Source of the DNA: Streptomyces sp. S465
GTDB taxonomy: Bacteria; Actinomycetota; Actinomycetes; Streptomycetales; Streptomycetaceae
Length of the DNA stretch: 64,000 nucleotides
Assembly (NCBI RefSeq): GCF_026898115.1
Contig: NZ_CP114036.1
Location: forward strand, 6,504,001-6,568,000
Direction of reading: 5' to 3'
Under the pieces are notes generated by a model that was not told where the DNA came from, did not search any database, and worked only from the letters and a program-made list of their open reading frames with translations. Shown piece by piece: positions 15,922-24,712 of this stretch. Position numbers and translations under genes: made by a program. Each line of letters starts with the position of its first letter. The first letter of the stretch is position 1.

Positions 15922-18267
15922 TCAGAAGGTCAGCTTCCAGCTGTTGATAGAGCCGGTGTCCGCCGCGTACAGGTCCTGGACCTGGAGCTTCCAGACTCCG
16001 ACCGCCCTCTCGGCGGACGCGTCCACGGTGTACGTGGTGCGCACGTCGTCCGCCGAGTCGAACAGGCTGGAGTTCTTGAGCCGGTAGGACGTACCGTCCG
16101 GGGCGATCAGGTCGATCACCAGGTCGCCGCGGTAGGTGTGCACGATGTCCACGCCCACCTGGAGGTCGGCGGGCGCGTTGCCGGCCCGGCTCACCGTGAT
16201 CGGCGAGGTGACCGGCTCACCGGCGTCCGGAATGGAGACGTCCGCGGTGTTCTCGAAGACGTTGCCGCCGCTGGTGTTCACCGTCCAGCCGAAGGACGCG
16301 GTGCCGCTCTCGCCGGTCGAGTCGGTCACCGTGACCGTCACCGAGCTGGTGCCCAGGGCGGTCGGCGTGCCGGAGATCAGCCCGGTCGAGGAGTCGATGG
16401 CCAGGCCCGCGGGCAGCCCGGTGGCCGCGTAGCTCAGCGCCCCCGGGTTGGAGCTGGTCGCGGTGATCTGGAGGCTGGTGGCCTGGTCGACGATGCTGGT
16501 CTGGTCGCCGGGCGGGGTGACGGTGACCCCGTCGGCGATCCGGGTGCCGACGTTGACCCCGGCCCAGGCGTTGGCCACCGCGTTGTACTGGGCGCTGCCC
16601 TGGCCGAAGAGCTCGCCCGCCGCCCACAGCGTGGCGTCGCGGGCGCCCGCGTAGTTGGTGCTGGAGGTCATCCGCTGGCTCAGCGCCTTGAACCAGATCT
16701 GCTCCGCGTTGTCCCGTCCGATGCCGGTGACCGGGAGGTTGTCGGAGGTCGGGCTGTTGTAGCCGACGCCGTTGATGACCTTGGCGCCGCTGCCCTCGGA
16801 CAGCAGGTAGAAGAAGTGGTTGGCGATGCCGGACGAGTAGTGGACGTCCACGTTGCCGACACCGGAGTACCAGTTGTCCTTGGACCTCCCGTCCTTGCTG
16901 GGCTGGTCCATGTAGCGCAGCGGGGTGCCGTTCCCATTGATGTCGATCTTCTCGCCGACGAGGTAGTCCCCGGGGTCGCTCGCGTTGTCCGCGTAGAACT
17001 CGACCGCGGCGGCGAAGATGTCGGAGGTGGCCTCGTTGAGCCCGCCGGACTCACCGCTGTAGGTGAGGTTGGCGGTGGCCGCCGTGACCCCGTGGCTCAT
17101 CTCGTGGGCCGCGACATCGAGGGAGGTCAGCGGCTTGGCGTTGGCCGAGCCGTCGCCGTAGGTCATGCAGAAGCAGGAGTCCTGCCAGAACGCGTTGACA
17201 TAGCCGCTGCTGTAGTGGACCCGGGAGTACGCCCCGACACCGTCGCCCCTGATGCCGGTGCGGCCGTGGACGTATCGGTAGTAGTCCCAGGTCTCGGCGG
17301 CGCCGTAGTGCGCGTCCACCCCGGCGGTGGCGGCGTCGGAGGTGGTGCCGTCGCCCCAGACGTCGTCGGCGTCGGTGAACAGCGTGCCGGTGCCCGAGGT
17401 GGAGCGGTTGAGGTTGTACGTCTTGTGGCCGCCCCGGCCGGAGTCGGTGAGGTTGTACGAGCCCGCGCTGCCCGAGGTGCCGAGGGTGACCTCGCCGCTG
17501 TACTGGCTGTTCCCGGTGCCGGTCTTGACGCCCTGGAACTCGAACAGCTTCTTGCCGGTGGCCGCGTCGGTGATGACGTGCAGCTCGTTCGGGGTGCCGT
17601 CCTCCTGGAGGCCGCCGACGACCGTCTCATAGGCCAGCGTGGGCGTGCCCTTCGCGGCCCAGATCACCTTGCGGGGCGCCCGGTCGGCCGCGGTCTTCCG
17701 CGACCCCTGCGCGTTCGCCGCCCGCACGGCGGCCTTCTCGGCGGTGGCGGGCGCGACGGCGGCGGTGGTGGTCGGGACGGACACCCGGGCCTTGGTCGCC
17801 TTGGCGACGGTCAGCGGCGCACCGCTCTTCGTGGCGTCGACGACCAGATCGCCACCGAGGACGGGCAGCCCGGCGTAGGTGCGCTCGTAGCGGGTGTGGG
17901 TGGTGCCGTCGGCGTCCTTGACGACGTCCTTGACGACCAGCTTCTCCTTGGCACCGAGCCCGAGATCCTCGGCGGTCGCGCCCTTGGCGGCATCGGCCTT
18001 GGCGATCAGCTCGGCGCGCTGGGCGGGGGACAGCTTCGCGGGGAGGGCGCCGGGGTCGGGCGCGCCGGATATCGTGCGGGCGGCGGGGCGGTTGGCCGCG
18101 TTCCCGGCGGAGTCGTCCGGGCGGGCGGCGGCGGTACCGCTCTGGAAGCCGACGCCGATCATCGCCGCCGCGACGACCAGCGCACCGGTCGCGATGGCGC
18201 GCCGGCCCGGGGCGCGACCGGAGGTGCGGCTGCCGGGTCTGAGGTGCCGTTGGGGGAGAGGTCTCAC
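15922..18267 (-). CDS. Secreted M4 metallopeptidase with Ig-like and P domains (781 aa)
   Basis: The first 540 residues parallel the 554-aa neighbour: signal peptide (Arg-rich start, hydrophobic core GALVVAAAMIGVGF), FTP and PepSY propeptide, and catalytic domain with HEMSH at 388-392 and GGLNEATSDIFAAAVEF. Two extra C-terminal domains follow. About 560-645 is a putative-Ig (He_PIG) repeat (GALSYAATGLPAGLAIDSST, SVTVTVTDSTGESG). About 660-781 is a proprotein-convertase P domain (VGVDIVHTYRGDLVIDLIAP, GVWKLQVQDLYAADTGSINS), which usually aids substrate binding or stability. GTG 18267 follows AAGGAG. It is a likely tandem duplication with the downstream gene. Confidence 0.93.
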   Translation of the reverse strand: MRPLPQRHLRPGSRTSGRAPGRRAIATGALVVAAAMIGVGFQSGTAAARPDDSAGNAANRPAARTISGAPDPGALPAKLSPAQRAELIAKADAAKGATAEDLGLGAKEKLVVKDVVKDADGTTHTRYERTYAGLPVLGGDLVVDATKSGAPLTVAKATKARVSVPTTTAAVAPATAEKAAVRAANAQGSRKTAADRAPRKVIWAAKGTPTLAYETVVGGLQEDGTPNELHVITDAATGKKLFEFQGVKTGTGNSQYSGEVTLGTSGSAGSYNLTDSGRGGHKTYNLNRSTSGTGTLFTDADDVWGDGTTSDAATAGVDAHYGAAETWDYYRYVHGRTGIRGDGVGAYSRVHYSSGYVNAFWQDSCFCMTYGDGSANAKPLTSLDVAAHEMSHGVTAATANLTYSGESGGLNEATSDIFAAAVEFYADNASDPGDYLVGEKIDINGNGTPLRYMDQPSKDGRSKDNWYSGVGNVDVHYSSGIANHFFYLLSEGSGAKVINGVGYNSPTSDNLPVTGIGRDNAEQIWFKALSQRMTSSTNYAGARDATLWAAGELFGQGSAQYNAVANAWAGVNVGTRIADGVTVTPPGDQTSIVDQATSLQITATSSNPGALSYAATGLPAGLAIDSSTGLISGTPTALGTSSVTVTVTDSTGESGTASFGWTVNTSGGNVFENTADVSIPDAGEPVTSPITVSRAGNAPADLQVGVDIVHTYRGDLVIDLIAPDGTSYRLKNSSLFDSADDVRTTYTVDASAERAVGVWKLQVQDLYAADTGSINSWKLTF

Positions 18268-18361
18268 GCTGACTCCTTCTGCGCTGGCCGCACGGTGGCA
18301 CGGCCGGGACGACCGGGCGGCTGGGTCGCCGTCCGGGCAGGGCGTGGCAGAACGGGGTACC

Positions 18362-18571
18362 TTCCCCTGGCGTTACCGGGTGCGCCCTGGCGCAGGTGCG
18401 CGACGGGGCGCGGCCGCGGTGCGACCGGGGGTTTCCCTGGCGTTACCGGGTGCGCCCTGCCGCGGACGTACGACGGGGCGCGGCCGCGGTGCGACCGGGG
18501 GTTTCCCTGGCGTTACCGGGTACGCCCTGCCGCAGACGTACGACGGGGCGCGGCCGCGGTGCGACCGGGGG
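18362..18571 (+). repeat. Three tandem copies of a 70-bp repeat
   Basis: Copies begin with TTCCCTGGCGTTACCGGG-type sequence, and the CCTGG core recurs at exactly 18366, 18436 and 18506. Each copy ends in GGGGCGCGGCCGCGGTGCGA followed by CCGGGG. Copies differ at a handful of sites. The array lies about 100 bp upstream of the minus-strand 781-aa protease start and well downstream of pepE. A period of 70 is not a multiple of three, so it is not coding. The rest of the 18268-18785 gap holds no gene I can support; its 18660-18760 part is relatively AT-rich and may carry the protease promoter. Confidence 0.9.
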
Positions 18572-18785
18572 CGTGGGGGGGATGGCTTGAGGAGCAGCCT
18601 CATTCTGTGGGGATGCCGCACCTCGGCCGAGGGAAGCGTGCCACCGGTGGACTACACCTGTCAGGACCGCGACAAAAAGTTGACCGGAAAGCGTCCGTTG
18701 ACACGTATGCCGCGTTCGCATCGCGGTGACGTTCGATCAATTCCCGCCACACGCACCGTCAGCGACCCCAGGACGAGGCCCGCCC

Positions 18786-19517
18786 TCAGCGCACCGCCGT
18801 GTCGAAGCGGGGCTCCTCGCGCAGCAGCGCGCTCAGGTCGTCGCCGGGGCGCAGCTCGGCCGGGTCCGTACCCCTGCGGAAGAGGATCGCCCCAGCCTCG
18901 ATACCGCCCAGCGTCAGCCGGTCCGCGTCCCGGCGCAGCCAGGTGCCCTCGCGCAGCCCGACCACGGGGACGTCGTTCTCCTCCAGGAACTGCTCGAGCC
19001 GCTGGGCCCGGGTCTCGCCCATATGCGCGGTGTCCGGCTTGGCGTCGAGATAGTGCGGATTGATCTGGAACGGCAGCAGCCCCAGCGCGTCGAAGCTGGG
19101 CGGCTGGACGATGGGCATGTCGTTCGTGGTGCGCAGGGTCGGGCAGGCCATGTTGGTGCCCGCGCTGGAGCCCATGTAGACGGCGCCGGAGGCCACCCGG
19201 TCCCGGATCGCCCGGACCAGGTCGCGCTCGTGCAACGCCTTGAGCAGTCGGAAGCTGTTGCCGCCGCCGACGAACACCGCCTGCGCGTCGCGCACCAGCG
19301 CGGCCGGGTCGTCGGCGGTGTGCGCACCGGTGACCGCCACGCCCAGCGGCTCCAGGGCCGTGGCCACCTGGGCGGTGTAGCCGTCGTGGTCGGCCAGCGC
19401 GTACGGCACGAAGACCAGCCGGCGCGCGCCGTCCAGCGCGGAGGCGATCTCCTCCCGTGCGTGGTCCAGGTAGCCGCGGCCGGGCGCGGTGGAGTTCGAC
19501 AGCAGCAGCAACTGCAT
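18786..19517 (-). CDS. pepE: Peptidase E (alpha-aspartyl dipeptidase), S51 family (243 aa)
   Basis: The protein has the PepE glutamine-amidotransferase-like fold. It begins QLLLLSNSTAPGRGYL, carries FVGGGNSFRLLKAL, and has the nucleophile elbow MGSSAG with Ser118. Then come NMACPTLRTTNDMPIVQPPS, the histidine block PFQINPHYLD, and GLREGTWLRRD. Peptidase E cleaves dipeptides with N-terminal aspartate and works in the cytoplasm. It lies 43 bp downstream of the IclR gene on the same strand, divergent from a DUF1177/OPT transporter/AroM/racemase operon, which suggests a shared role in handling imported peptide-like compounds. Confidence 0.92.
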   Translation of the reverse strand: MQLLLLSNSTAPGRGYLDHAREEIASALDGARRLVFVPYALADHDGYTAQVATALEPLGVAVTGAHTADDPAALVRDAQAVFVGGGNSFRLLKALHERDLVRAIRDRVASGAVYMGSSAGTNMACPTLRTTNDMPIVQPPSFDALGLLPFQINPHYLDAKPDTAHMGETRAQRLEQFLEENDVPVVGLREGTWLRRDADRLTLGGIEAGAILFRRGTDPAELRPGDDLSALLREEPRFDTAVR

Positions 19518-19560
19518 GAGGGGGCCTTTCTCGAGCCGACGGAGGTCGGAGGGGCGGGGC

Positions 19561-20373
19561 TCAGCGCCGCTCGCGGTGCGGGGCGCGCCGCGGCCGGGCC
19601 GGCGTCAGCAGCCTGCCCAGGTCGGCGGTGCCCTGGAGCAGCGGTGCGACCAGCTGTTCCCGGCGGGGGCGCAGCACCTCGGGGGTGGCGGCCAGGGTCA
19701 GGGTGCCCACCGGACGTCTGCCCACCAGAACCGGCGCCGCGAGCGCCGCGGTGTCCGGATCGTACTCGCCCTCGGAGTAGGCGTAGCCATTGCGCCGCAC
19801 GTCCAGGAAGCGCTCCTCCAGCCGCACCGGGTCGGTCAGGGTGTGCTCGCTGAAGCGTGCCATCGGGCGGCCGTACAGCAGTGCGGACCGGTCACCGGGC
19901 GGGAGCATACCGAAGTAGGCGCGGGAGGTGGCCCCGGCGTGCGCCGGGTACAGCTCGCCCGCCAGCACGTAATAGCGCAGCGGGCCGGTGGCGCCGTCCA
20001 CCGCCGCGACGCAGCGCATGTGCACCCCGTCCGGGACCGCGAACAGCGTGTTCACCCCGACCGTCTCGGCCAGCGCCTCCAGGACCGGCCGGACCAGACT
20101 GGCCATGCCGCCGCCGCGCTCCCACACCCGGGACAGATGCCACACCGCCGGGCCCAGCCGGTAGCGGCGTGAGCGCTTGTCGGAGACCAGGAAGCCCCGG
20201 TAGGCCAGGGCGGCCAGCAGCCGCTGGGCCACCGACTTGTCCAGCCCGAACTCCTCGGCGACCTCGGTGACACCCCACTCCGGGCGCTCCCGGTCGAAGG
20301 CGAGCAGCACGTTCAGCACGCGGTCCGCGGTCTGCAGGGGCGGGGCGCCGGTTACGGGCGTCTTCTCAGTCAT
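19561..20373 (-). CDS. IclR family transcriptional regulator (270 aa)
   Basis: An N-terminal winged helix-turn-helix (TADRVLNVLLAFDRERPEWG, VTEVAEEFGLDKSVAQRLLA, YRLGPAVWHLSRV) is followed by the IclR effector domain: VRPVLEALAETVGVNTLFAV, HAGATSRAYFGMLPP, RRNGYAYSEGEYDPDTAALA, APVLVGRRPVGTLTLAA. ATG 20373 is used; upstream extension has no coding character. A TTCTCG-GATAT-CGAGAA dyad lies 17 bp upstream of the start, between this gene and the divergent DUF1177 operon, and is the likely operator for both. IclR proteins usually respond to a small organic acid or metabolite from the pathway they control. Confidence 0.9.
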   Translation of the reverse strand: MTEKTPVTGAPPLQTADRVLNVLLAFDRERPEWGVTEVAEEFGLDKSVAQRLLAALAYRGFLVSDKRSRRYRLGPAVWHLSRVWERGGGMASLVRPVLEALAETVGVNTLFAVPDGVHMRCVAAVDGATGPLRYYVLAGELYPAHAGATSRAYFGMLPPGDRSALLYGRPMARFSEHTLTDPVRLEERFLDVRRNGYAYSEGEYDPDTAALAAPVLVGRRPVGTLTLAATPEVLRPRREQLVAPLLQGTADLGRLLTPARPRRAPHRERR

Positions 20374-20389
20374 GATGAAAGGGTAAACA

Positions 20390-20406
20390 TTCTCGGATAT
20401 CGAGAA
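20390..20406. promoter_or_regulatory. Candidate IclR operator
   Basis: Perfect 6-5-6 dyad TTCTCG-GATAT-CGAGAA in an AT-rich patch between the divergent IclR and DUF1177 genes. Size and spacing suit IclR dimers, and the position next to the IclR start suits autoregulation. Confidence 0.55.
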
Positions 20407-20551
20407 ACTATTGCGTACTGCGCGACGCCGGGATGACCCTGGCCAGACCGACGCCCGGTGGCAGTGCCCGCCCCGCGCGCCGCTTCCCCTCGTTCGCCCG
20501 GTCGGGCCACAGGCGCCGCCGACCGCACCACCCCGCCGTGAGAGGCCACCC

Positions 20552-21514
20552 GTGCTCAAACACGTCCTTGACATCATCGAACTCCTCGACCGCCCGCAGA
20601 CCAGCGGCGCTCTCCTCGCCGATCATCTGCGCGCGGTCCAGACCGCGGCCGGAGCCGACCCGGCGACCGCGCCGCGGATCGAGGTACGCACCGTCGAGGG
20701 CGACAAGGGCAGCACGGACTTCGTCTCCGTCACCGTCCCCGGCCGCCGCGGCAAGCTCGGCGGCGGCGACGCCCCGACCCTCGGCATCCTCGGCCGGCTC
20801 GGTGGGGTCGGCGCCCGCCCGGAGCGGATCGGCCTGGTCTCCGACGCCGACGGGGCGGTGGCGGCGCTGTCCGCCGCGGCCAAGCTGCTGGACATGCACG
20901 CCCGGGGCGACGTCCTGGACGGCGATGTGACGCTTTCCACCCACGTCAGCGGCTGGGCCCCCACCCAGCCGCACGATCCCGTACCCTTCATGGACTCCCC
21001 GGTGGACACCCTGGTGTGCAACCGCGAGGAGATCTCGCCCGCGATGGACGCCGTCGTCTCCATCGACACCACCAAGGGCAACCGGCTGCTCAACCACCGC
21101 GGCGTGGCCCTGTCGCCGACGGTCTGCCAGGGCTGGATCCTGCGGGTCAGCGAGGACCTGGTGTCCGTCCTGGAGAGCGTCACGGGCGAGCCGGCCCGCA
21201 TCCTGCCGATCACCACGCAGGACATCACCCCGTACGGCAACGGGGTGCACCACCTCAACTCCATCCTCCAGCCCGCCGTCGCCACCACCGCCCCCGTCGT
21301 CGGCCTCGCCATCACGGCGGGTACGGCGGTGGCCGGATGCGCCACCGGTGCCAGCCACGAGACCGACATCGCCGTCGCCGCCCGGTTCGCGATCGAGACC
21401 GCCAAGGAGTTCGGCCGCGGCACCGCCCGCTTCCTGGACCCCGAGGAGTTCGCGCGCCTCGTCGAGCTGTACGGACCCATGACCCACCTCCAGGCCCTCA
21501 CCCCGGCGGGGTGA
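20552..21514 (+). CDS. DUF1177 family protein (320 aa)
   Basis: The sequence matches the DUF1177 pattern: LKHVLDIIELLDRPQTSG at the N-terminus, APRIEVRTVEGDKGSTDFV, LLDMHARGDVLDGDVTLSTH, then HDPVPFMDSPVDTLVCNREE and DITPYGNGVHHLNSILQPA. Function is unknown. The many conserved His, Asp and Glu residues suggest a metal-dependent enzyme, possibly a peptidase or amidohydrolase, but this is a guess. GTG 20552 is preceded by GAGAGG. It heads the operon with an OPT transporter, AroM and an Asp/Glu racemase. Confidence 0.8.
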   Translation: MLKHVLDIIELLDRPQTSGALLADHLRAVQTAAGADPATAPRIEVRTVEGDKGSTDFVSVTVPGRRGKLGGGDAPTLGILGRLGGVGARPERIGLVSDADGAVAALSAAAKLLDMHARGDVLDGDVTLSTHVSGWAPTQPHDPVPFMDSPVDTLVCNREEISPAMDAVVSIDTTKGNRLLNHRGVALSPTVCQGWILRVSEDLVSVLESVTGEPARILPITTQDITPYGNGVHHLNSILQPAVATTAPVVGLAITAGTAVAGCATGASHETDIAVAARFAIETAKEFGRGTARFLDPEEFARLVELYGPMTHLQALTPAG

Positions 21515-21587
21515 CCGACCCGGGGTGACCGACCCGTCCCTACCCGGACCCCCACCCGGGCCCCACCCGGACCCCGCAGGAGTCCCC

Positions 21588-23285
21588 ATGAACACGAACA
21601 CCCAGGCCACCGCCGCGGCCGCGGACGCCCCACCGCGGTCGCACCCCAGAGCCTTCGAACCCGTCACCCTCGTCCTCACGATCGTGCTGTCGGTCCTCGG
21701 CGCCCTGATCGGCATCGTGCTGATCACCACGCTCGGGGTGTCCCCCAACACGGCCGTGATCGGCGCCCTGGTGGCGATGCTCATCGGCCGCATCCCGGTC
21801 GGCGTGCTGGCCCGGATGCGCTCCCAGCACCGGCAGAACCTGGTGCAGTCCGCCATCTCCGGCTCCACCTTCGCGGCGGCCAACTCCCTGCTCACCCCGA
21901 TCGCGGTGCCGTTCGCCCTGGGCCGTAACGACCTGGTGTGGCCGATGCTCGGCGGGGCCGTCATCGGACTGGCCGTCGACAGCTGGGTGCTGTTCCGGGT
22001 GTTCGACTCCAAGCTGCTGCCCGCCACCGGCTCCTGGCCGGCCGGTATCGCGGCGGCCGAGACCATCAAGGCCGGGGACACCGGCGGGCGCAAGGCCGCG
22101 GTCCTGGGCGTGGGCGCGCTGGTCGGCTTCGTCGGCGCGCTGTTCAAGCTGCCGACCAGCGCCGCGGGTGTGGGCTTCCTGGGCAACATCTGGGCGCTCG
22201 CCATGTTCGGCATCGGCCTGACCGTCGGCCAGTACGCCCCGGACTTCGGCTTCGACCTGGGCGCCCGCCATGTGCCGCACGGTCTCATGATCGGCGCGGG
22301 GCTCGTCGCCCTGGTCCAGGCGCTGCTGCTGATGCGGACGCGCAAGAGCGGGACGGACGCCGCCGACCGGACTGACCGGACTGACGAGGCGGGCCACGGC
22401 CCGGACGCCCCGGCCGCCGACGGCAGCCCCACGGTCCAGGCCCCGCAGCTGCGCCGGGGCCTGCTGGAGGGCATGGGACTCTTCCTCTGCGGCGCGATCG
22501 TGGTCGCGATCGCGGGCGGCGTGGTCGGCGGGCTCTCCCTGCCCGCCCTGGTCGGCTGGGTGCTGCTGGCCGGTGTCGCCGCCATCGTGCACCAGCTGAT
22601 CGTGGGGCTGGCGGCGATGCACTCCGGCTGGTTCCCCGCCTTCGCCGTCACCCTGATCTTCCTGATCATCGGTCTGGTGCTGCACATCCCGACCGTGCCG
22701 CTCGCCCTGCTGGTCGGCTACACCGCCTCCACCGGCCCCGCCTTCGCCGACCTCGGCTACGACTTCAAGGCGGGCTGGCTGCTGCGCCGGGACGCCGCGC
22801 CCTGGCGGCCCTTCGAGCTCGAGGGGCGGCGCCAGCAGTACCTCGCCCAGCTCGTCGGCTTCGGTGTGGCGCTGGTGGTCGTCGCCGTCGCCTGGAAGAC
22901 CTTCTTCTCCGACGGCAAGGTGCCGCCGGTCGCCGAGGTCTACGTCACCACCATCAAGACCGGTCTCGAACCCGGCACCATGACCACCATGCTGCTGTGG
23001 GCGATCCCCGGCGCGCTCGTCCAGCTCCTCGGCGGACCCTCCCGGCAGATGGGCGTCCTGCTGGCCACCGGACTTCTGGTGGCCACGCCCCAGGCCGGAT
23101 GGATGGTCCTCGGCGCCCTGCTGGTCCGTCAGCTCTACACCCTGTGGCGACGGCGCGGGATCGCCGACCCGGCGGCCCGCAAGGAGTCCGACGAGCAGGC
23201 CGAGAACGACCTGTCGCTGGTCGGCGCCGGACTCGTCGCCGGAAGCTCCCTGAACGACGTCGGCCAGCTCACCAAGGCCCTGTGA
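21588..23285 (+). CDS. OPT/YSL family oligopeptide-type transporter (565 aa)
   Basis: About 13-15 hydrophobic helices are visible, from PVTLVLTIVLSVLGALIGIV to WMVLGALLVRQLYTLW, with a charged cytoplasmic loop near residues 250-295 (TDRTDEAGHGPDA). Sequences such as GSWPAGIAAAETIKAGDTGG, GFLGNIWALAMFGIGLTVGQY and YTASTGPAFADLGYDFKAGW fit the OPT superfamily. OPT members import small peptides, glutathione or metal-siderophore complexes by proton symport. GCAGGAG precedes ATG 21588. The 73-bp gap to DUF1177 and 11-bp gap to AroM indicate one operon. Substrate is unknown; a peptide or amino-acid derivative is inferred from neighbours. Confidence 0.85.
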   Translation: MNTNTQATAAAADAPPRSHPRAFEPVTLVLTIVLSVLGALIGIVLITTLGVSPNTAVIGALVAMLIGRIPVGVLARMRSQHRQNLVQSAISGSTFAAANSLLTPIAVPFALGRNDLVWPMLGGAVIGLAVDSWVLFRVFDSKLLPATGSWPAGIAAAETIKAGDTGGRKAAVLGVGALVGFVGALFKLPTSAAGVGFLGNIWALAMFGIGLTVGQYAPDFGFDLGARHVPHGLMIGAGLVALVQALLLMRTRKSGTDAADRTDRTDEAGHGPDAPAADGSPTVQAPQLRRGLLEGMGLFLCGAIVVAIAGGVVGGLSLPALVGWVLLAGVAAIVHQLIVGLAAMHSGWFPAFAVTLIFLIIGLVLHIPTVPLALLVGYTASTGPAFADLGYDFKAGWLLRRDAAPWRPFELEGRRQQYLAQLVGFGVALVVVAVAWKTFFSDGKVPPVAEVYVTTIKTGLEPGTMTTMLLWAIPGALVQLLGGPSRQMGVLLATGLLVATPQAGWMVLGALLVRQLYTLWRRRGIADPAARKESDEQAENDLSLVGAGLVAGSSLNDVGQLTKAL

Positions 23286-23296
23286 GGTAAGGCTCT

Positions 23297-24154
23297 GTGA
23301 ACGGCACTGCGAATGGCTCCGCGGACGGCACTGCGGACGGCACTGCGAATGGCTCGGCGGACGGCACTGCGAATGGTCCTGTGAGGGAGAACGTGCGCAC
23401 TGGGGACGACACCACGCGGACCGCGGACCTCGACCGCCCGGCGGACGCCCCGGCCCTCGGCCTCGTCACCATCGGCCAGGCCCCGCGCGCCGACCTCCGC
23501 CCGGACGCCGAGCCGCTGCTGCCCGGGGTGCGCCTGGTCGAACACGGCGCGCTCGACGCCGACCGGTTCGACGGTGACGCCGAGGCCGCGACCCGCCGGC
23601 TGCTGGCCCCCGAGGACGGCGAGGCTCCGCTGGTCTCCCGGCTGCGCGACGGCCGCTCGGTGCTCCTCGGACACGGGGCGCTCGTCCCGCGCATCGAGGA
23701 CGCGATCGGCCGCGCGGAACGGGACGGCGCCGCCGCGACCCTGCTGCTGTGCACCGGCCACTTCCCGGCGGTGCGGGCCCGGCGGCCCCTGCTGTTCGCC
23801 GAACCGCTGGTGCAGCAGGCCGTCGCCGCGACCGTGGGCACCGACCCCGTGGGTATCGTCTGCCCGCACCCCGACCAGGCCGAGGACGCCTCCCGGCGCT
23901 GGGCGGAGCTGCTGCCCGGCCGCGTCCAAACCGCCGTCGCCGATCCGTACGGCCCCGCCGAGCGGGTCCTGGACGACGTCGCCGCCGCCGCGCGCACCCT
24001 CGCCGACCGCGGCAGCTCCTGGCTGGTCCTGGACTGCATCGGCTACACCGAGCGGATGCGCACCGCCGCCCTGCGCGCCGCGGGCCGCCCCGTCCTGCTG
24101 GCCCGTGCCATCGCGGTCCGGATGGCGGCGGAGGTGGTGGCGGCCTCGGGCTGA
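23297..24154 (+). CDS. AroM family protein (285 aa)
   Basis: From residue about 55 the AroM pattern is clear: LGLVTIGQAPRADLRPD, LLPGVRLVEHGALD, GHGALVPRIEDAI, TLLLCTGHFP, GIVCPHPDQ, LVLDCIGYTERMR. AroM lies beside aroL in enterobacteria but its function is unknown; the fold is related to Asp/Glu racemase-like proteins. The first 27 residues are a low-complexity tail of NGTANGSADGT units produced by 12-bp DNA repeats at 23302-23378. Starts at GTG 23381 or GTG 23393, which would skip this tail, are possible. It follows the OPT gene by 11 bp. Confidence 0.8.
   Translation: MNGTANGSADGTADGTANGSADGTANGPVRENVRTGDDTTRTADLDRPADAPALGLVTIGQAPRADLRPDAEPLLPGVRLVEHGALDADRFDGDAEAATRRLLAPEDGEAPLVSRLRDGRSVLLGHGALVPRIEDAIGRAERDGAAATLLLCTGHFPAVRARRPLLFAEPLVQQAVAATVGTDPVGIVCPHPDQAEDASRRWAELLPGRVQTAVADPYGPAERVLDDVAAAARTLADRGSSWLVLDCIGYTERMRTAALRAAGRPVLLARAIAVRMAAEVVAASG
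23302..23378 (+). repeat. 12-bp tandem repeats at the 5' end of the AroM gene
   Basis: About six units of GGCACTGCGAAT / GGCTCCGCGGAC-type sequence follow each other. The period is a multiple of three, so copy changes would lengthen or shorten an Asn/Gly/Thr/Ala/Asp tail without frameshift, if the upstream GTG is the true start. Confidence 0.75.
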
Positions 24155-24712
24155 ACAGCGCACGGCACCCCCGCGCACCCGCCTCACCTCGGCACCCGCG
24201 AGCCGGACCGAGGCGACGTGAGCGCCCACCCGCACCGTCCCATGCGCGCTCGCCCCGCGGCGTCACCGGCACCCGCCTCGTGCGCGCTCACCTCACGGCG
24301 CTACCACCGCCCCGTGAGCGTCCACCCGCGTCACCCTCGCATCCGCTCCGTGCGCGTCCACCTCGCGGCGTCACCACCCTCCGCGCCCGCCTCGTGCGCG
24401 CCCATCTGGTTGCGTCACCGTCGCAGCCCGCCTCGTGCGCGCCGCTTCACGGCGTCACCACGCCTGCGCCGTCCCGTGAGCGTCCACCTGCGTCACCTCG
24501 CATCCGCTCCGTGCGCGTCCACCTCGCGGCGTCACCACTCCCGCGCCGTCCCGTGCGCGTCCACCCGCGTCACCCTCGCATCCGCTCCGTGCGCGTCCAC
24601 CTCGCGGCGTCACCACCCTCGGCGCCCGCCTCGTGAGCGTCCCCCTCACCTCCACCACCACGTCGCACCCTCAGCCCGCACCCATCACCCACTCACCCAC
24701 CGGAGGTCCACC
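24155..24712 (+). repeat. Intergenic array of degenerate ~80-bp repeats
   Basis: Between AroM and the racemase gene lies a gene-free region dominated, from about 24240 to 24645, by five degenerate copies of an approximately 80-bp unit. The best-conserved block (TCGCATCCGCTCCGTGCGCG followed by TCCACCTCGCGGCGTCACCAC) recurs at 24337, 24498 and 24576. More diverged copies start near 24257 and 24417. Every frame is open for long stretches because the repeats lack stops, but the composition is not that of a protein gene. Confidence 0.8.

Noticed and set aside
18362..18571. CRISPR array
   Set aside because: Units are contiguous 70-bp copies without variable spacers, and no cas genes are present.
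15901..18729. 942-codon frame antisense to the larger M4 protease
   Set aside because: Same kind of GC-rich antisense shadow; real protein motifs are all on the minus strand.
24240..24645. Proline-rich protein encoded by the open frames through the 80-bp repeats
   Set aside because: All frames are open because the repeats lack stops; no start signal, no codon-position bias, and low-complexity Arg/Pro/Ser content.
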